Positions 1 through 8,723 of a stretch of DNA of 24,559 bases are shown here, piece by piece. The stretch is from positions 1 to 24,559 of the forward strand of contig NZ_RQGG01000039.1 of NCBI RefSeq assembly GCF_004769665.1, written 5' to 3'. The translations under genes and the position numbers were made by a program. Each line of letters starts with the position of its first letter. The stretch's first letter is position 1. This DNA comes from Leptospira kemamanensis. Its GTDB lineage: Bacteria > Spirochaetota > Leptospiria > Leptospirales > Leptospiraceae. A model generated the notes under the pieces. That model was given only the letters and a program-made list of their open reading frames with translations. It searched no databases and was not told the origin of the DNA.

Positions 1-66
1 GAAAGTATTAAATTGGATCTTGTGGCTTAGCTTATTTTTTGATTACAAAATTACCTTTTTCGCTGA

Positions 67-603
67 ACTAGGACATTATTAGGTGGTCTTTTTACGACAG
101 CAGGTGGAGGTCCAAGAACTTATATTCAAACAGTAAATAACGTAGATGGGTTGTTTGTAAATATCCCAACTACTTCACCCGATGGAGATGTTTCTGGAAT
201 TGTTTCTTATAATGGGAAGATTTATATTGGAGGATTTTTTACTACAATTGGTGGATTTCCCAATCAATACTTAGCAAGTTTTCAACAAGATACTGGCGTA
301 TTTGAATCGAATCGATTCCAATTGAATGGAGGACAATTTAACAATATGTTTGTCAGTAACGAAGGTTTGATGGTCTTATTCGGAGCCTTTACTTCAGTCA
401 ACTCCACACCAGCGGAAGGGATTGCCTACATCAACTTAAACAATGACAAAATCATAAATCCAAATCTCACACAAACTGGCACTACAAACTTTCAAAAACA
501 ATATGGAAAGTATTTGTTTGTCGGCGGCAATATTACGGATCGTGGAAAACAACCTTTTAGTGGATACTACCGAATGGATCTTCCTAGCATAGAATCATTC
601 TAA
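67..603 (+). pseudogene. Beta-propeller repeat protein, 3' fragment with decayed 5' part
   Basis: The readable part carries four spaced copies of a motif of the form hhGGhFTThGG (LLGGLFTTAGGG, YIGGFFTTIGGFP, LFGAFTSVNSTP, FVGGNITDRGKQP), each followed by a tract describing the quantity. This pattern is typical of DUF5122-like or kelch-like propeller blades in secreted bacterial proteins. The reading frame has no ATG: the first usable start is TTG at 151, yet the homologous repeat pattern already begins at about position 76, upstream of it. Going further back, the same frame meets stops at 64-66, 40-42 and 28-30, so the N-terminal part, including any signal peptide, is not readable here. Either the gene is a decayed remnant whose 5' part lies outside the window, or translation starts at the TTG and gives a 150-residue stub. 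I favour the remnant, since the next two genes downstream are also damaged. Function unknown; a surface-exposed or secreted ancestor is inferred from the repeat type. Confidence 0.55.
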
Positions 604-699
604 AGTTAAACAAAAAAAAATTCATTCCTATTGATTTATTAGAAATGATTTGTTTTTACGTCAAATAGAATACCCTGTATTGTATATGACGAGGTTCAG

Positions 700-1731
700 A
701 TGAAACGTATTTTAGTTTTAGGAAGTAATTTTGCTGGAGTAACGGCGGCAATCTCCACCAAACGAAAACTTGGAAACGATGTGGAAGTGATTGTGATCTC
801 ACCTACTTCCCATTTTTTATATGTCCCTTCTTTGATTTGGGTTCCCTTTGGTTTGCGGAAGGTAAAAGATATCACTTTCCCCGTTGAACCTATGTTAAAC
901 AAAAAAGGTGTTAAGTTTATCCAAGACAAAGGGATCAAGGTGATGCCAGACCAAAAGAAAGTGATCACCGAAAAAAACGGTGAACTCAGTTATGACTACC
1001 TTATCGTCGCTACCGGTGCGTCACTCAACTTTGATATCTTACCAAATTTAAATCCCAAAGACAATATGGTCCAATGTATTGTCACTCCTGATCTTGCGGA
1101 AAAATCAGCCATTGCCTTCGAAGAAATTGTTAAAAATCCTGGACCAGTCGTTGTTGCAGCAACACAAGGTGCAAGTTGTATGGGTGCGGCTTATGAGTAT
1201 CTCTTCAATTTAGATAAATATTTAAGAAAACGTGGTGTTCGTAAACAAGTAGACATCACTTGGGTAACACCGGAACCTTTTTTAGGTGCAGAAGTTATGA
1301 AAAACTCACCGGATCTAGTGGATGAAAAAGGTTTTGTAGTCACAAACGATGGGTATCAACACATCAAATATAAAAATGTGTATGCGGCTGGTTTAGCAGT
1401 AGAAGTGATCACACCATTCAAAAAATGTGCAGCACCTTTTGGTGTACCCAAAACGGGATTTCCATCCGATGTTATGGGAAAAATTGTCGCAGAAAATATT
1501 CGCAACGACATCAAAGGAACAGGTAAATTCAAAACTATGCCATTTGGGAAAATTCCTGGAATCTGTATCATGGATGCTGGTAAAAAAGAAGTTTGGATTC
1601 TCATTAACCATTTGTTTAAACCAAGACAATTTGAATTGATGATCCCAAATGTATTTTACAATTTTGGTAAATTGATTTTAGAAAAATACATGTTATGGAA
1701 AAATAAAAAAGGCTTAGTGCAACTACCTTAA
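700..1731 (+). CDS. Sulfide:quinone oxidoreductase-like FAD protein with internal deletion
   Basis: This is a flavoprotein of the NADH-dehydrogenase-II/SQR superfamily, which passes electrons from sulfide or a similar donor through FAD to membrane quinone. The N-terminal FAD-binding loop VLGSNFAG is at residues 6-13, a second FAD motif YDYLIVATGA at 98-107, and the C-terminal FAD contact VYAAGLAV at 227-234 followed by GVPKTGF. Cys160 (in GASCMGAAYEY) and Cys289 (in GICIMDAG) line up with two of the three redox cysteines of Acidithiobacillus SQR (Cys160, Cys356). The third (Cys128) is not at its usual place, but Cys126 lies two residues away. At 343 residues it is much shorter than the usual 400-430. 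Compared with what I know of family members, about 65-70 residues are missing between WVTPEPFLG (188-196) and DEKGFVVTNDG (208-218), while both flanks align well. The start ATG has a GAGG Shine-Dalgarno at 691-694. Activity on sulfide is therefore doubtful; a polysulfide or thiol oxidoreductase relative is possible. Confidence 0.75.
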   Translation: MKRILVLGSNFAGVTAAISTKRKLGNDVEVIVISPTSHFLYVPSLIWVPFGLRKVKDITFPVEPMLNKKGVKFIQDKGIKVMPDQKKVITEKNGELSYDYLIVATGASLNFDILPNLNPKDNMVQCIVTPDLAEKSAIAFEEIVKNPGPVVVAATQGASCMGAAYEYLFNLDKYLRKRGVRKQVDITWVTPEPFLGAEVMKNSPDLVDEKGFVVTNDGYQHIKYKNVYAAGLAVEVITPFKKCAAPFGVPKTGFPSDVMGKIVAENIRNDIKGTGKFKTMPFGKIPGICIMDAGKKEVWILINHLFKPRQFELMIPNVFYNFGKLILEKYMLWKNKKGLVQLP

Positions 1732-1800
1732 TTTAAATATTCCTATGAAGGGATAGAATCCAACTAAAATATGGTCTGGGGAATCAATTCTCAGACGATC

Positions 1801-3841
1801 ATGTATTTGAAAATTGGAATTATCTTTGTTTGTTTCCTAACAAACATAACTTGCATTCAAACGAACCATCCCTCATCCTCTCCGCTTGTGAAAGAGGGTG
1901 AAATTTATCTCACTCTCGATCAATTTCAAAATCATAAAACCATTACCTTATCTGGAGACTGGGAATTTGTTTGGGATCATTTTGTATCACCCCAATCCTT
2001 ACAATCGAATACCAATGATCCTATCACCAAAAAGATAGAAGTAATCCATCCGAATGCAAAAAAACAGTATCTTGCTATTGGAAAACGATGGAAGGAAATT
2101 GAGAATGGAACAGGGTTTGCGACTTACCAACTCAAATTAATTTTCCCTGAAGAAGAAAAAGAAAAACTCTATGCCGTTCGTTTTTTCAAACTGGTGGAGC
2201 AGCCATGCGCGTGTTTGTTGATGGGAAAAACCACTTAGATCTTGGTAACATTGGCGAAACAAAAGAATCAATGATACCGAGGAGGCAAGCTGGAATTCTT
2301 CTCATCCCAAACCCAAACAAAGAAGTTTCTCTTACGATACAAATTTCCAATTTTTATCATGATGATGGGGCATTTTGGTATGCTCCAAAATTTGGAAGAT
2401 ACGAAGACATTCAAAACGAATTGAGTCGCGAGATGGCGTTTGATTCCCTACTAACAGGCGCCTTACTTTTTATGTCATTTTATCATTTTGTTTTATTTTT
2501 TTTCAGGCGTACAAAACAATTAATTTTATATTTCGGTTTGTTTTTGTATTACCACTGCACTTCATTCCATTTCATTGAATGGCGATCTTTTGTATTTTTT
2601 ATATCCTTCCATCCCCTATCGTTTTGCGTTTTGCCTCTCTCTGATTTTTTATTTGGCGATGCCATTTTATTTATTCTTCTTAAAAGAATTGTTTCCTCAT
2701 CAATTTTCAAAACGACTGGTCCAAACGTATTCATCCATCTGTCTACTGTTATATGCTATCGTCGTCTTTGCACCTACTGAAATTGTCTCTCAAACTACTT
2801 TTTTGGGATTATTTTTAACAATCCTTGGCTTATTTTATTCAGTGTTTGCTTTGTTAAAATCAGTTTTAAACAAAGAAGGACTGGCAGTGAGTTTATTTTG
2901 GATCCAAATATTTTTACTAGTCACTGCAATCAATGACACACTTTTGCTGTATGGGTTGGTCCATACAGCATTGGTCTTAAAGTATTCGTATTTATCAACA
3001 GTCTTATTTCAATCGTTACTCCTAGCATCTTTTTTTGCAAAAACATTCATCAAAAACGAAACTCTCAGTAATGAACTTGCTAGTTTAAATGATTCCCTTG
3101 AAAGGACTGTTACCATCCGAACAAAAGAATTCAAAGAAGCCAATCAAATTGCGGAAGAAGGGAATCAGTGGAAAGATAAATTTATTTCACTAGTTGCACA
3201 TGACCTTAGATCTCCTCTTAGTACAGTTTATTCTGCACTCACGATAGTGGATGACGAAGAAACTTTGAAAGAGGAAAAATCCCACTTATTGAAACAGATT
3301 TTTGTGATTTTAGAAAATGCAATGTCTACCATTGAACATTTGTTAAATCTAAGTAGATTTAATTTGGAAAAAGGGAGCATTCATCTACAAATTACAAAAA
3401 TTTATGTTTTAGAGTCCTTAAACCAATTGTTAGAATCATTTCAAATTGAGGTTCAAAAAAAAGAATCTAGAAATTGAGTTCCGTGTAACAAAAGAAAATT
3501 ATATCTATGCAGACCTTTCGATTCTAAATGAAATCCTTCGAAATCTTTTTGCTAATGCAATTAAATTCAGTTTTCCCAATGGTAAAATTAACATCGAGTT
3601 TCATGAATCAGATACGACCACCTATCTTTCCTTTGTCGACTTTGGTAAGGGAATCCTAGAATATCGGATCCAAAATCTTTTTACGGAATCTATGAGTTCC
3701 CCTGGGACTTTGGGGGAAAAAGGTTTTGGAATTGGTTTAAAACTTTGTTTCGAACTGATGCGGCTACACCAAGGCAATATCCAAGTGGAATCAAAACCAA
3801 ATGAGGGTAGTCGGTTCATTTTAGAATTTCCCAAACCCTAA
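1801..3841 (+). pseudogene. 7TMR-DISM sensor histidine kinase, split by three frameshifts
   Basis: Read across frames, this is one kinase of about 680 residues. It has a signal or lipoprotein-like N-terminus (MYLKIGIIFVCFLTNITC), then a periplasmic DISMED2-type domain (SGDWEFVWDHF near the front). A 7TM block of hydrophobic helices runs from about 2440 to 3050. A coiled stretch leads to a HisKA H-box (VAHDLRSPLS, His codon 3199-3201) and an HATPase_c domain with N-box NLFANAIKFS, G1 FVDFGKGI, G2 GEKGFGIGL and a terminal EFPKP. The frame changes near T6 at 2181-2186 (continuing as QTGGAAMRVFVDG), near T5 at 2541-2545 (continuing as TALHSISLNGDLLYF) and at A8 at 3455-3462 (7 A would restore QKKNLEIEF). 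Each part continues the same family alignment, so this is a single broken gene, not four. I chose the ATG at 1801 over the one at 1771 because it begins directly with the signal sequence. No partner response regulator lies next to it. All catalytic motifs survive, so the damage is recent or is sequencing error. Confidence 0.8.
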
Positions 3842-3907
3842 AAGTATTGATAATTTCTTGATTATTTTTCAAGGAATACAATTCTTTCCTTATTCAGGAG
3901 CAACCAA

Positions 3908-6900
3908 ATGAAAAGAATTCCTTTGTTTTTGGTCTGCCTTTTCCTTTCTGCTTGTTCGTTTCCCAAACTCATCCGCAGCCCACTCGATCTTTTTGCCTTC
4001 CTTCGCATTTTCACAGGAACCCAATTTACAGGCCAAACCATTGGTGGTGTTGTCTCAGGACTTCTCCCTGGTACTTCTGTGACCTTAACCAACGGAGGTG
4101 ATTCAATCAATGTTGCTTCCGATGGAAATTTTACATTCCCCAAAAGATTAAACACCGGCGATTTTTATAATGTGAGCCTATCAACGAATGGTGTTGGATT
4201 AAGTTGTTCCATTGCAAATGCACAAGGAGTTGTTCAAAGCACATCCATCACAAACATTAGCATAACCTGTGGACTAGGAGCTGGATTTTACGAAGTAGGA
4301 GTGAATGTAACAGGAGTTACAGGAACTATTACGGTGCAAAATAATGGATCTGATACTTTAAATTTCAGTTCGAGTGGATTTCAGAAATTCTCTATTGTCC
4401 AACCAACTGGATCTAATTTTGTGATCACCATTTCTTCTCAACCTGTGGGAACAGTTTGTTCTTTTGACAACCCAACTCTTGCTTTCGGAACCATTGGCGC
4501 AGCAAATGTGAATGTGTTCGTAACCTGTGTTTCTGGTTATATCGTGGGAGGAAATCTATTTTCTACAACTGGTTCTGATTTAGGTACGAATCTAATCAAT
4601 CGAAAAACATATGTTCGTACTTTGGCTGGTTCTTTTCCAACAAACAATGGTGGTACGGGACCAACATCGGGGCCAGCGGTAGCAAGCGCAACAGCTACAC
4701 TAGCTCGTTTTAATGCTCCGAGTATGATCGCAGCTGATTCCAATTTCCTATATGTCGCCGACACATCCAATGGAGTGATTCGTAAAATTGACAAATCCTC
4801 TGGAGTTACCACTGTCTTTGCGGGAGGAAATTCTGGGGGAGGAATCACTTGTCCAGGGACAGTAGTCATTAATTGTTTGGATGGTGTCGGAACGGCAGCT
4901 CAATTCAATGGGCTCGTTGGAATCACAACGAACGGCAATAATTTATTTGTATTAGAAGCCAATGGCAACCGAATCCGCATTGTCAATTTAGCAACCGCTC
5001 TTGTGTCTACGATGGCAGGTTCGGGAAACGCTGGTTCCTCGGATAATACATCAGGGATCCTCGCATCATTTTCCAATCCATCTTGGTTGACTTTACACAA
5101 TGGAATGTTTTATGTTGTGGATCGAAACAACTGTACAATTCGTACGTTAAATCCAAATACTACTGCAGTAGGAACAATTGCAGGAGGTGCTGGACTTTGT
5201 TCTTTTGCCAATTCCCCCATAGGAACAAACGCTCGTTTTGTGTCTCCTATCGCCATAGTTGGCTTAGGAAATTATTTATATGTTACAGATGTTGGCCTGG
5301 GTGGTGGTTATAAAGTCAGAAGGATTTCACTCTCAGGAACTAATGCGGTAGATACCATTGCCGGTGATGGAGTCCAAGCTTCTACAGATGGTTTTGGAAC
5401 ATCAGCTCAATTCAATGATCCACATGGAATCACAACTGATGGAGTCAATTTGTTTATTTCAGAATGGTTAGGTCACAGGATCCGCCATCTTAACCTAACA
5501 ACGAATCGTGTGACAACCCTTGTGGGTAGTGTGGCAGGGTATGCGGATAATGCAAGTGGCAATGGACTTCTTAATTTTCCAGGATATATAACCACAGATG
5601 GTCAAACCATCTACATTGGTGACCAAGGAAACCATTCCATCCGGTATTTACAACCAGCCGAATTGTTACAATATACCTTTGATGGGAATACAAACGATTC
5701 TGTAGGTACGAATGATGGTACTCTTTTGGGTGCCCCTTCCCTCACACGGGATGAAAATGGTTTATCGAATGGAGCCTATGAATTTGATGGAAACTCACAA
5801 TACATTGAAAGTACGTCAAATGTTACCAACATTACTGATAATCTCACCATTTCCGCATGGATACAAACTTCAGGTAAAGTAACCAACCAATTTATATTTT
5901 ATAACGGTACGGGTGGCGTAGACGGTTATGGACTTGCCATTGATAACTCAGGATCTTTGAGAATTGCCTTAGGACCATTACTTGGTCCACTCACGTTTAT
6001 GCAACTGCCTCCGAATCGCTGGATGCACGTGACCATGCGACGCCTCTCTGGCAACTGGCAAATTTTCATCAATGGAAAAGCAGACGCCATGGGTTATGCA
6101 ACAAATCCTGGCATCCCATCTAGCAGATTTAAGGTGGGAGATGGTGGACATGGTTTCCATTTCAAAGGGAAAATTTCGAACGTACAATTCTTTAACGGGG
6201 CCTTGGATGATGATGTGATCCAAAAACTTGCCATCCAGGTACCATCAGGATTAATTTCTTATTATCCTTTCAATGGAAATGGCAAAGACTATGGAGATCA
6301 ATTCAATGACCTCACAAATTTTGGAACCGTGGCCCCCACAAACGATAGAAATGGTTTTCCAAGCTCCGCCTATTATTTCAATGGGACAAACTATTTCCAA
6401 AAATCAAATCCGAATGGTTTACCTATCGGTGGAAGTAGCCGATCAATTTGTGCATGGTTCAAATCATCTAGTCTAGCTGCCCAATACATCATAAGTTTTG
6501 GAACATCTATAGATTCTACTGCGAGTGGCCTTGTTATTTTACAACCGGAAGTTGGGATGTTGGGATGGAATGATGAAGCCAAAGTCATACAAGAAGATTT
6601 TTTAAACCAGTGGGTCCATTTGTGTGGAGTATATGATGGTAGCACCCAATACGCTTCTATTTATGAAAATGGAACATTGAGGGCGTATGTGTATAAAAAT
6701 CTATGGTCAACTGGGATTAGTTCAAACTTATTTATTGGTCGCCTTATTACAACTACTGGATATTTTTCAGGTGATATCGATGATGTTAGAATTTACAATC
6801 GAACCTTATCTGTTTCCGAAATTCGAGCCATTTCTGGTCCCTATCCTACACAAGTCAGTTCCTGGAACCAAACAGTCGCTAGTAGTAGTTTAAAGTTTTA

Positions 6901-7606
6901 TTTAATGCCAGAAAGTGCTAATTTTAGCAATGGAGGTTGTAGTGGTGGCGTCAATTGTGTTTCTACCTGGGATGATCGAAGTGGGAACAATTTACATCTA
7001 AGCCAAGCAACTGTCGCGTCTCAACCGGTCTTCAATGCTACTTCCTTAAATGGAACACCAGGGATTCGGTTTATCGGACCTTCTTTAACTTTTCTTTCCA
7101 GGCCATGCGAACCTTCTTTATTATCAACATCCAATACAATTTTTGCCATTTATAACGATACGGAGATGTCGGGCAGTGACGGAATTTTCCAAAATGGTGC
7201 CAAACTTTTATACTTACCAGATATAGCTTCCAATAAATTAATTAGTTTCTTTGACTTACAACTCAATGATCCCAAAGTCATTTCCTCTGCCATCTTTAGT
7301 AATACACTAGGAGAGGTGATTATGGCAAGTCTACACTTCGATGGAACAACGGGTACGATTTATAAATATGGATCTCCTGTCGGTTCTACGTCCTCACCTG
7401 GAACAGCTTATAATTGTGCTCCAGCTGATTTGAATATGGGGCGTTATTTTTGGAACTCTGGTGTTTACCCATACGGAGATTATCTTAACGGTCACATTGG
7501 AGATTTTATCTATTATGACCAGGTATTGAGTAGCAGTGACAGAGAACTTGTGGAATGTTATCTATCTAGTAAATACAAAATGAGAATTGGACATACATGC
7601 CCTTAA
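3908..7606 (+). CDS. Large surface lipoprotein with NHL and LamG-like domains
   Basis: A 1232-residue predicted lipoprotein. The signal peptide MKRIPLFLVCLFLSAC ends in a lipobox with Cys16 as the lipidated residue, and AGGAG at 3896-3900 is the ribosome site. Residues about 45-205 hold two beta-rich modules, each ending in a Cys (ISITC, VFVTC), as often seen in Leptospira lipoproteins. Residues about 255-585 contain six NHL-type blades with the recurring pattern ARFNxPxxIxxDxxxLYVADxxNxxIRKI ... TxAGxG, forming a propeller. Residues about 586-775 and 777-975 are LamG/concanavalin-like sandwiches (YTFDGNTNDSVG, YYPFNGNGKDYGD openings; ISAWIQT and ICAWFKS cores; IDDVRIYNRTLS ends). Residues about 985-1232 form a third, more divergent lectin-like sandwich (STWDDRSGN, YYDQVLSSSDRE). 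A role in binding glycans or matrix at the cell surface is inferred; no enzyme motif is visible. The gene is intact despite many short homopolymers, in contrast to its upstream neighbour. Confidence 0.85.
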   Translation: MKRIPLFLVCLFLSACSFPKLIRSPLDLFAFLRIFTGTQFTGQTIGGVVSGLLPGTSVTLTNGGDSINVASDGNFTFPKRLNTGDFYNVSLSTNGVGLSCSIANAQGVVQSTSITNISITCGLGAGFYEVGVNVTGVTGTITVQNNGSDTLNFSSSGFQKFSIVQPTGSNFVITISSQPVGTVCSFDNPTLAFGTIGAANVNVFVTCVSGYIVGGNLFSTTGSDLGTNLINRKTYVRTLAGSFPTNNGGTGPTSGPAVASATATLARFNAPSMIAADSNFLYVADTSNGVIRKIDKSSGVTTVFAGGNSGGGITCPGTVVINCLDGVGTAAQFNGLVGITTNGNNLFVLEANGNRIRIVNLATALVSTMAGSGNAGSSDNTSGILASFSNPSWLTLHNGMFYVVDRNNCTIRTLNPNTTAVGTIAGGAGLCSFANSPIGTNARFVSPIAIVGLGNYLYVTDVGLGGGYKVRRISLSGTNAVDTIAGDGVQASTDGFGTSAQFNDPHGITTDGVNLFISEWLGHRIRHLNLTTNRVTTLVGSVAGYADNASGNGLLNFPGYITTDGQTIYIGDQGNHSIRYLQPAELLQYTFDGNTNDSVGTNDGTLLGAPSLTRDENGLSNGAYEFDGNSQYIESTSNVTNITDNLTISAWIQTSGKVTNQFIFYNGTGGVDGYGLAIDNSGSLRIALGPLLGPLTFMQLPPNRWMHVTMRRLSGNWQIFINGKADAMGYATNPGIPSSRFKVGDGGHGFHFKGKISNVQFFNGALDDDVIQKLAIQVPSGLISYYPFNGNGKDYGDQFNDLTNFGTVAPTNDRNGFPSSAYYFNGTNYFQKSNPNGLPIGGSSRSICAWFKSSSLAAQYIISFGTSIDSTASGLVILQPEVGMLGWNDEAKVIQEDFLNQWVHLCGVYDGSTQYASIYENGTLRAYVYKNLWSTGISSNLFIGRLITTTGYFSGDIDDVRIYNRTLSVSEIRAISGPYPTQVSSWNQTVASSSLKFYLMPESANFSNGGCSGGVNCVSTWDDRSGNNLHLSQATVASQPVFNATSLNGTPGIRFIGPSLTFLSRPCEPSLLSTSNTIFAIYNDTEMSGSDGIFQNGAKLLYLPDIASNKLISFFDLQLNDPKVISSAIFSNTLGEVIMASLHFDGTTGTIYKYGSPVGSTSSPGTAYNCAPADLNMGRYFWNSGVYPYGDYLNGHIGDFIYYDQVLSSSDRELVECYLSSKYKMRIGHTCP

Positions 7607-7888
7607 TCCACCAAAGGTTAACCCTTCCATTTGATGGATTGGATTAAGAACCTTGTATCAAACGACAACATTTGATGTTCGATTCCACATTTGTATGCCG
7701 AGGGCCGTTGTGTTTATTGTCTGTAAATGCGCTGAATTTTTTGCAAGCACGTGAACTAAATGTTACGCGATATGGTGGAGGTTATAGAAATTGGGAATCT
7801 GGAGAAATCTAAAAGGAACAAATCCATAGAGAACTTTCTAAAGAATAGAATCTCTATTATAAACTTGTTCCCTTCCTTTAAACTAGAA
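7607..7888. other. Intergenic region between converging genes
   Basis: About 280 bases with no convincing gene. An open frame at 7760-7963 (+) runs into the antisense of the RNA-binding protein gene and has no family features. I see no clear Rho-independent terminator for the lipoprotein gene. A short palindrome at 7881-7900 (8-bp arms, TTAA loop, one wobble) overlaps the stop codon of the RNA-binding protein gene but is not followed by a T-run on the minus strand. Confidence 0.5.
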
Positions 7889-8152
7889 TTAATTCCAGTT
7901 GTTAGTCTTTGGTTTTGCAATATTCACTTTCATTTCACGATTGAGAATATTTTTTCCGTTTAAATCGCTGATAGCTTTGTCAGCTTCATTACGATCTTTC
8001 ATTTCGATAAAGCCAAAACCTTTAGATCCGCCAGTGTACTGGTCAGTGATGATTTTAGCAGAAGAAACAGAACCGTGAACTGAAAAAAGTTCGTTAAGTT
8101 TTGATTCCGTCATTTCGTAAGAGAGGTTACCTACATAGATATTTGTTGACAT
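7889..8152 (-). CDS. Small RRM RNA-binding protein
   Basis: An 87-residue protein made almost entirely of one RNA recognition motif. RNP2 is IYVGNLSY (residues 5-12) and RNP1 is KGFGFIEM (about residues 44-51). The linker ISDLNGKNILNREMKVNIAKP is the usual last part of the fold. Single-RRM proteins of this size in cyanobacteria, spirochaetes and other bacteria bind single-stranded RNA and are often cold-induced; that role is family knowledge and is not shown here. The start is supported by AAGGA about 8 bases upstream on the minus strand. It stands alone on its strand with a long untranslated region or promoter region upstream. The basic, Asn/Lys-rich tail is short (KTNNWN). The fold is certain; the RNA target is unknown. 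Confidence 0.92.
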   Translation of the reverse strand: MSTNIYVGNLSYEMTESKLNELFSVHGSVSSAKIITDQYTGGSKGFGFIEMKDRNEADKAISDLNGKNILNREMKVNIAKPKTNNWN

Positions 8153-8524
8153 GTGATGTCCTTATTAAGTTTTATTTGACTCGGAAATTTTAGAGGATTA
8201 GAAACAACTTTCCAGTTAGGAAATCAGGTAAAAACACAACGAAAATGCAGGGGAAAACTTCAGAAAAGCGATCAGAATGCAAAAAAGTGAGGAATACTTA
8301 GTAGTTAAAAAAACGATAATATTTTGAATCTGTTACCACTATGTATTTCATTCCAATAAAGAGCAAACGATTTAATTAAAATTTTCATTTAACAAATGTT
8401 TTCTGTCGATTTTCCAATCAATATTTGTTCAAAAAAGAACAGAATTTCAAAAAAACATCTCTCCCTTTTCATAGGAGAAGAGTCTGACACTGTTTGTTAA
8501 ATCGATAATTCAGGAATTAGGTTC

Positions 8525-8635
8525 ATGGAATCCTCAAAAGATCATACGGAAATCTCCGCAAATGCAAGGTTGCGATTGCTTGGAATTTGCGAGAGCCATA
8601 TGGAATTCCTTCCTCTGGAAATAAATGATTCATAG
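8525..8635 (+). CDS. Possible small protein, 36 residues
   Basis: An ATG frame reading MESSKDHTEISANARLRLLG and onward to a TAG stop, preceded by AGGA about eight bases upstream. It is charged at the front and has a short LRLLGICESHMEFLPLEI stretch that could form a helix. I recognise no family. Nothing beyond the start, the ribosome-site-like sequence and the open frame supports it, and a frame of this length occurs often by chance. Confidence 0.2.
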   Translation: MESSKDHTEISANARLRLLGICESHMEFLPLEINDS

Positions 8636-8690
8636 AAGCTCAGATTGATTGAGAAAGTTTTTCCAAGTAAAAGATAAGAAACTGCTTTTC

Positions 8691-8696
8691 TATAAT
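8691..8696 (+). promoter_or_regulatory. Possible -10 box for the protease gene
   Basis: A perfect TATAAT hexamer 28 bases before the chosen ATG. No good -35 hexamer is seen 16-18 bases upstream, so this is a weak call. Initiation here would give a short leader of about 20 bases with no clear Shine-Dalgarno before the ATG at 8724. Confidence 0.25.
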
Positions 8697-8723
8697 TTAA
8701 CTTATTCTAAACTTTTCAATTCC

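Larger units (their letters stand above)
8153..8723. other. Divergent intergenic region
   Basis: About 570 bases between the minus-strand RRM gene and the plus-strand protease. It is AT-rich with many A and T tracts. It contains a small possible reading frame at 8525-8635, a TATAAT hexamer at 8691, and a short palindrome TGTTC-AAAAAA-GAACA at 8426-8441 that could be an operator or a weak hairpin. An alternative TTG start at 8649 for the protease also lies here, but it would place 25 residues in front of the signal peptide. No tRNA, repeat array or known riboswitch was recognised. Confidence 0.5.

Noticed and set aside
4537..5313. Several frames of 66-110 residues in other frames of the large lipoprotein gene
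   Set aside because: They are shadows of a long, domain-supported gene on the + strand.
7760..7963. 67-residue + frame
   Set aside because: Its end is antisense to the clear RRM gene, and it has no family or ribosome-site support.
8426..8441. TGTTC-N6-GAACA as an SOS box
   Set aside because: Too short, in an A tract, and not the spacing I know for spirochaete LexA; no SOS gene adjoins it.
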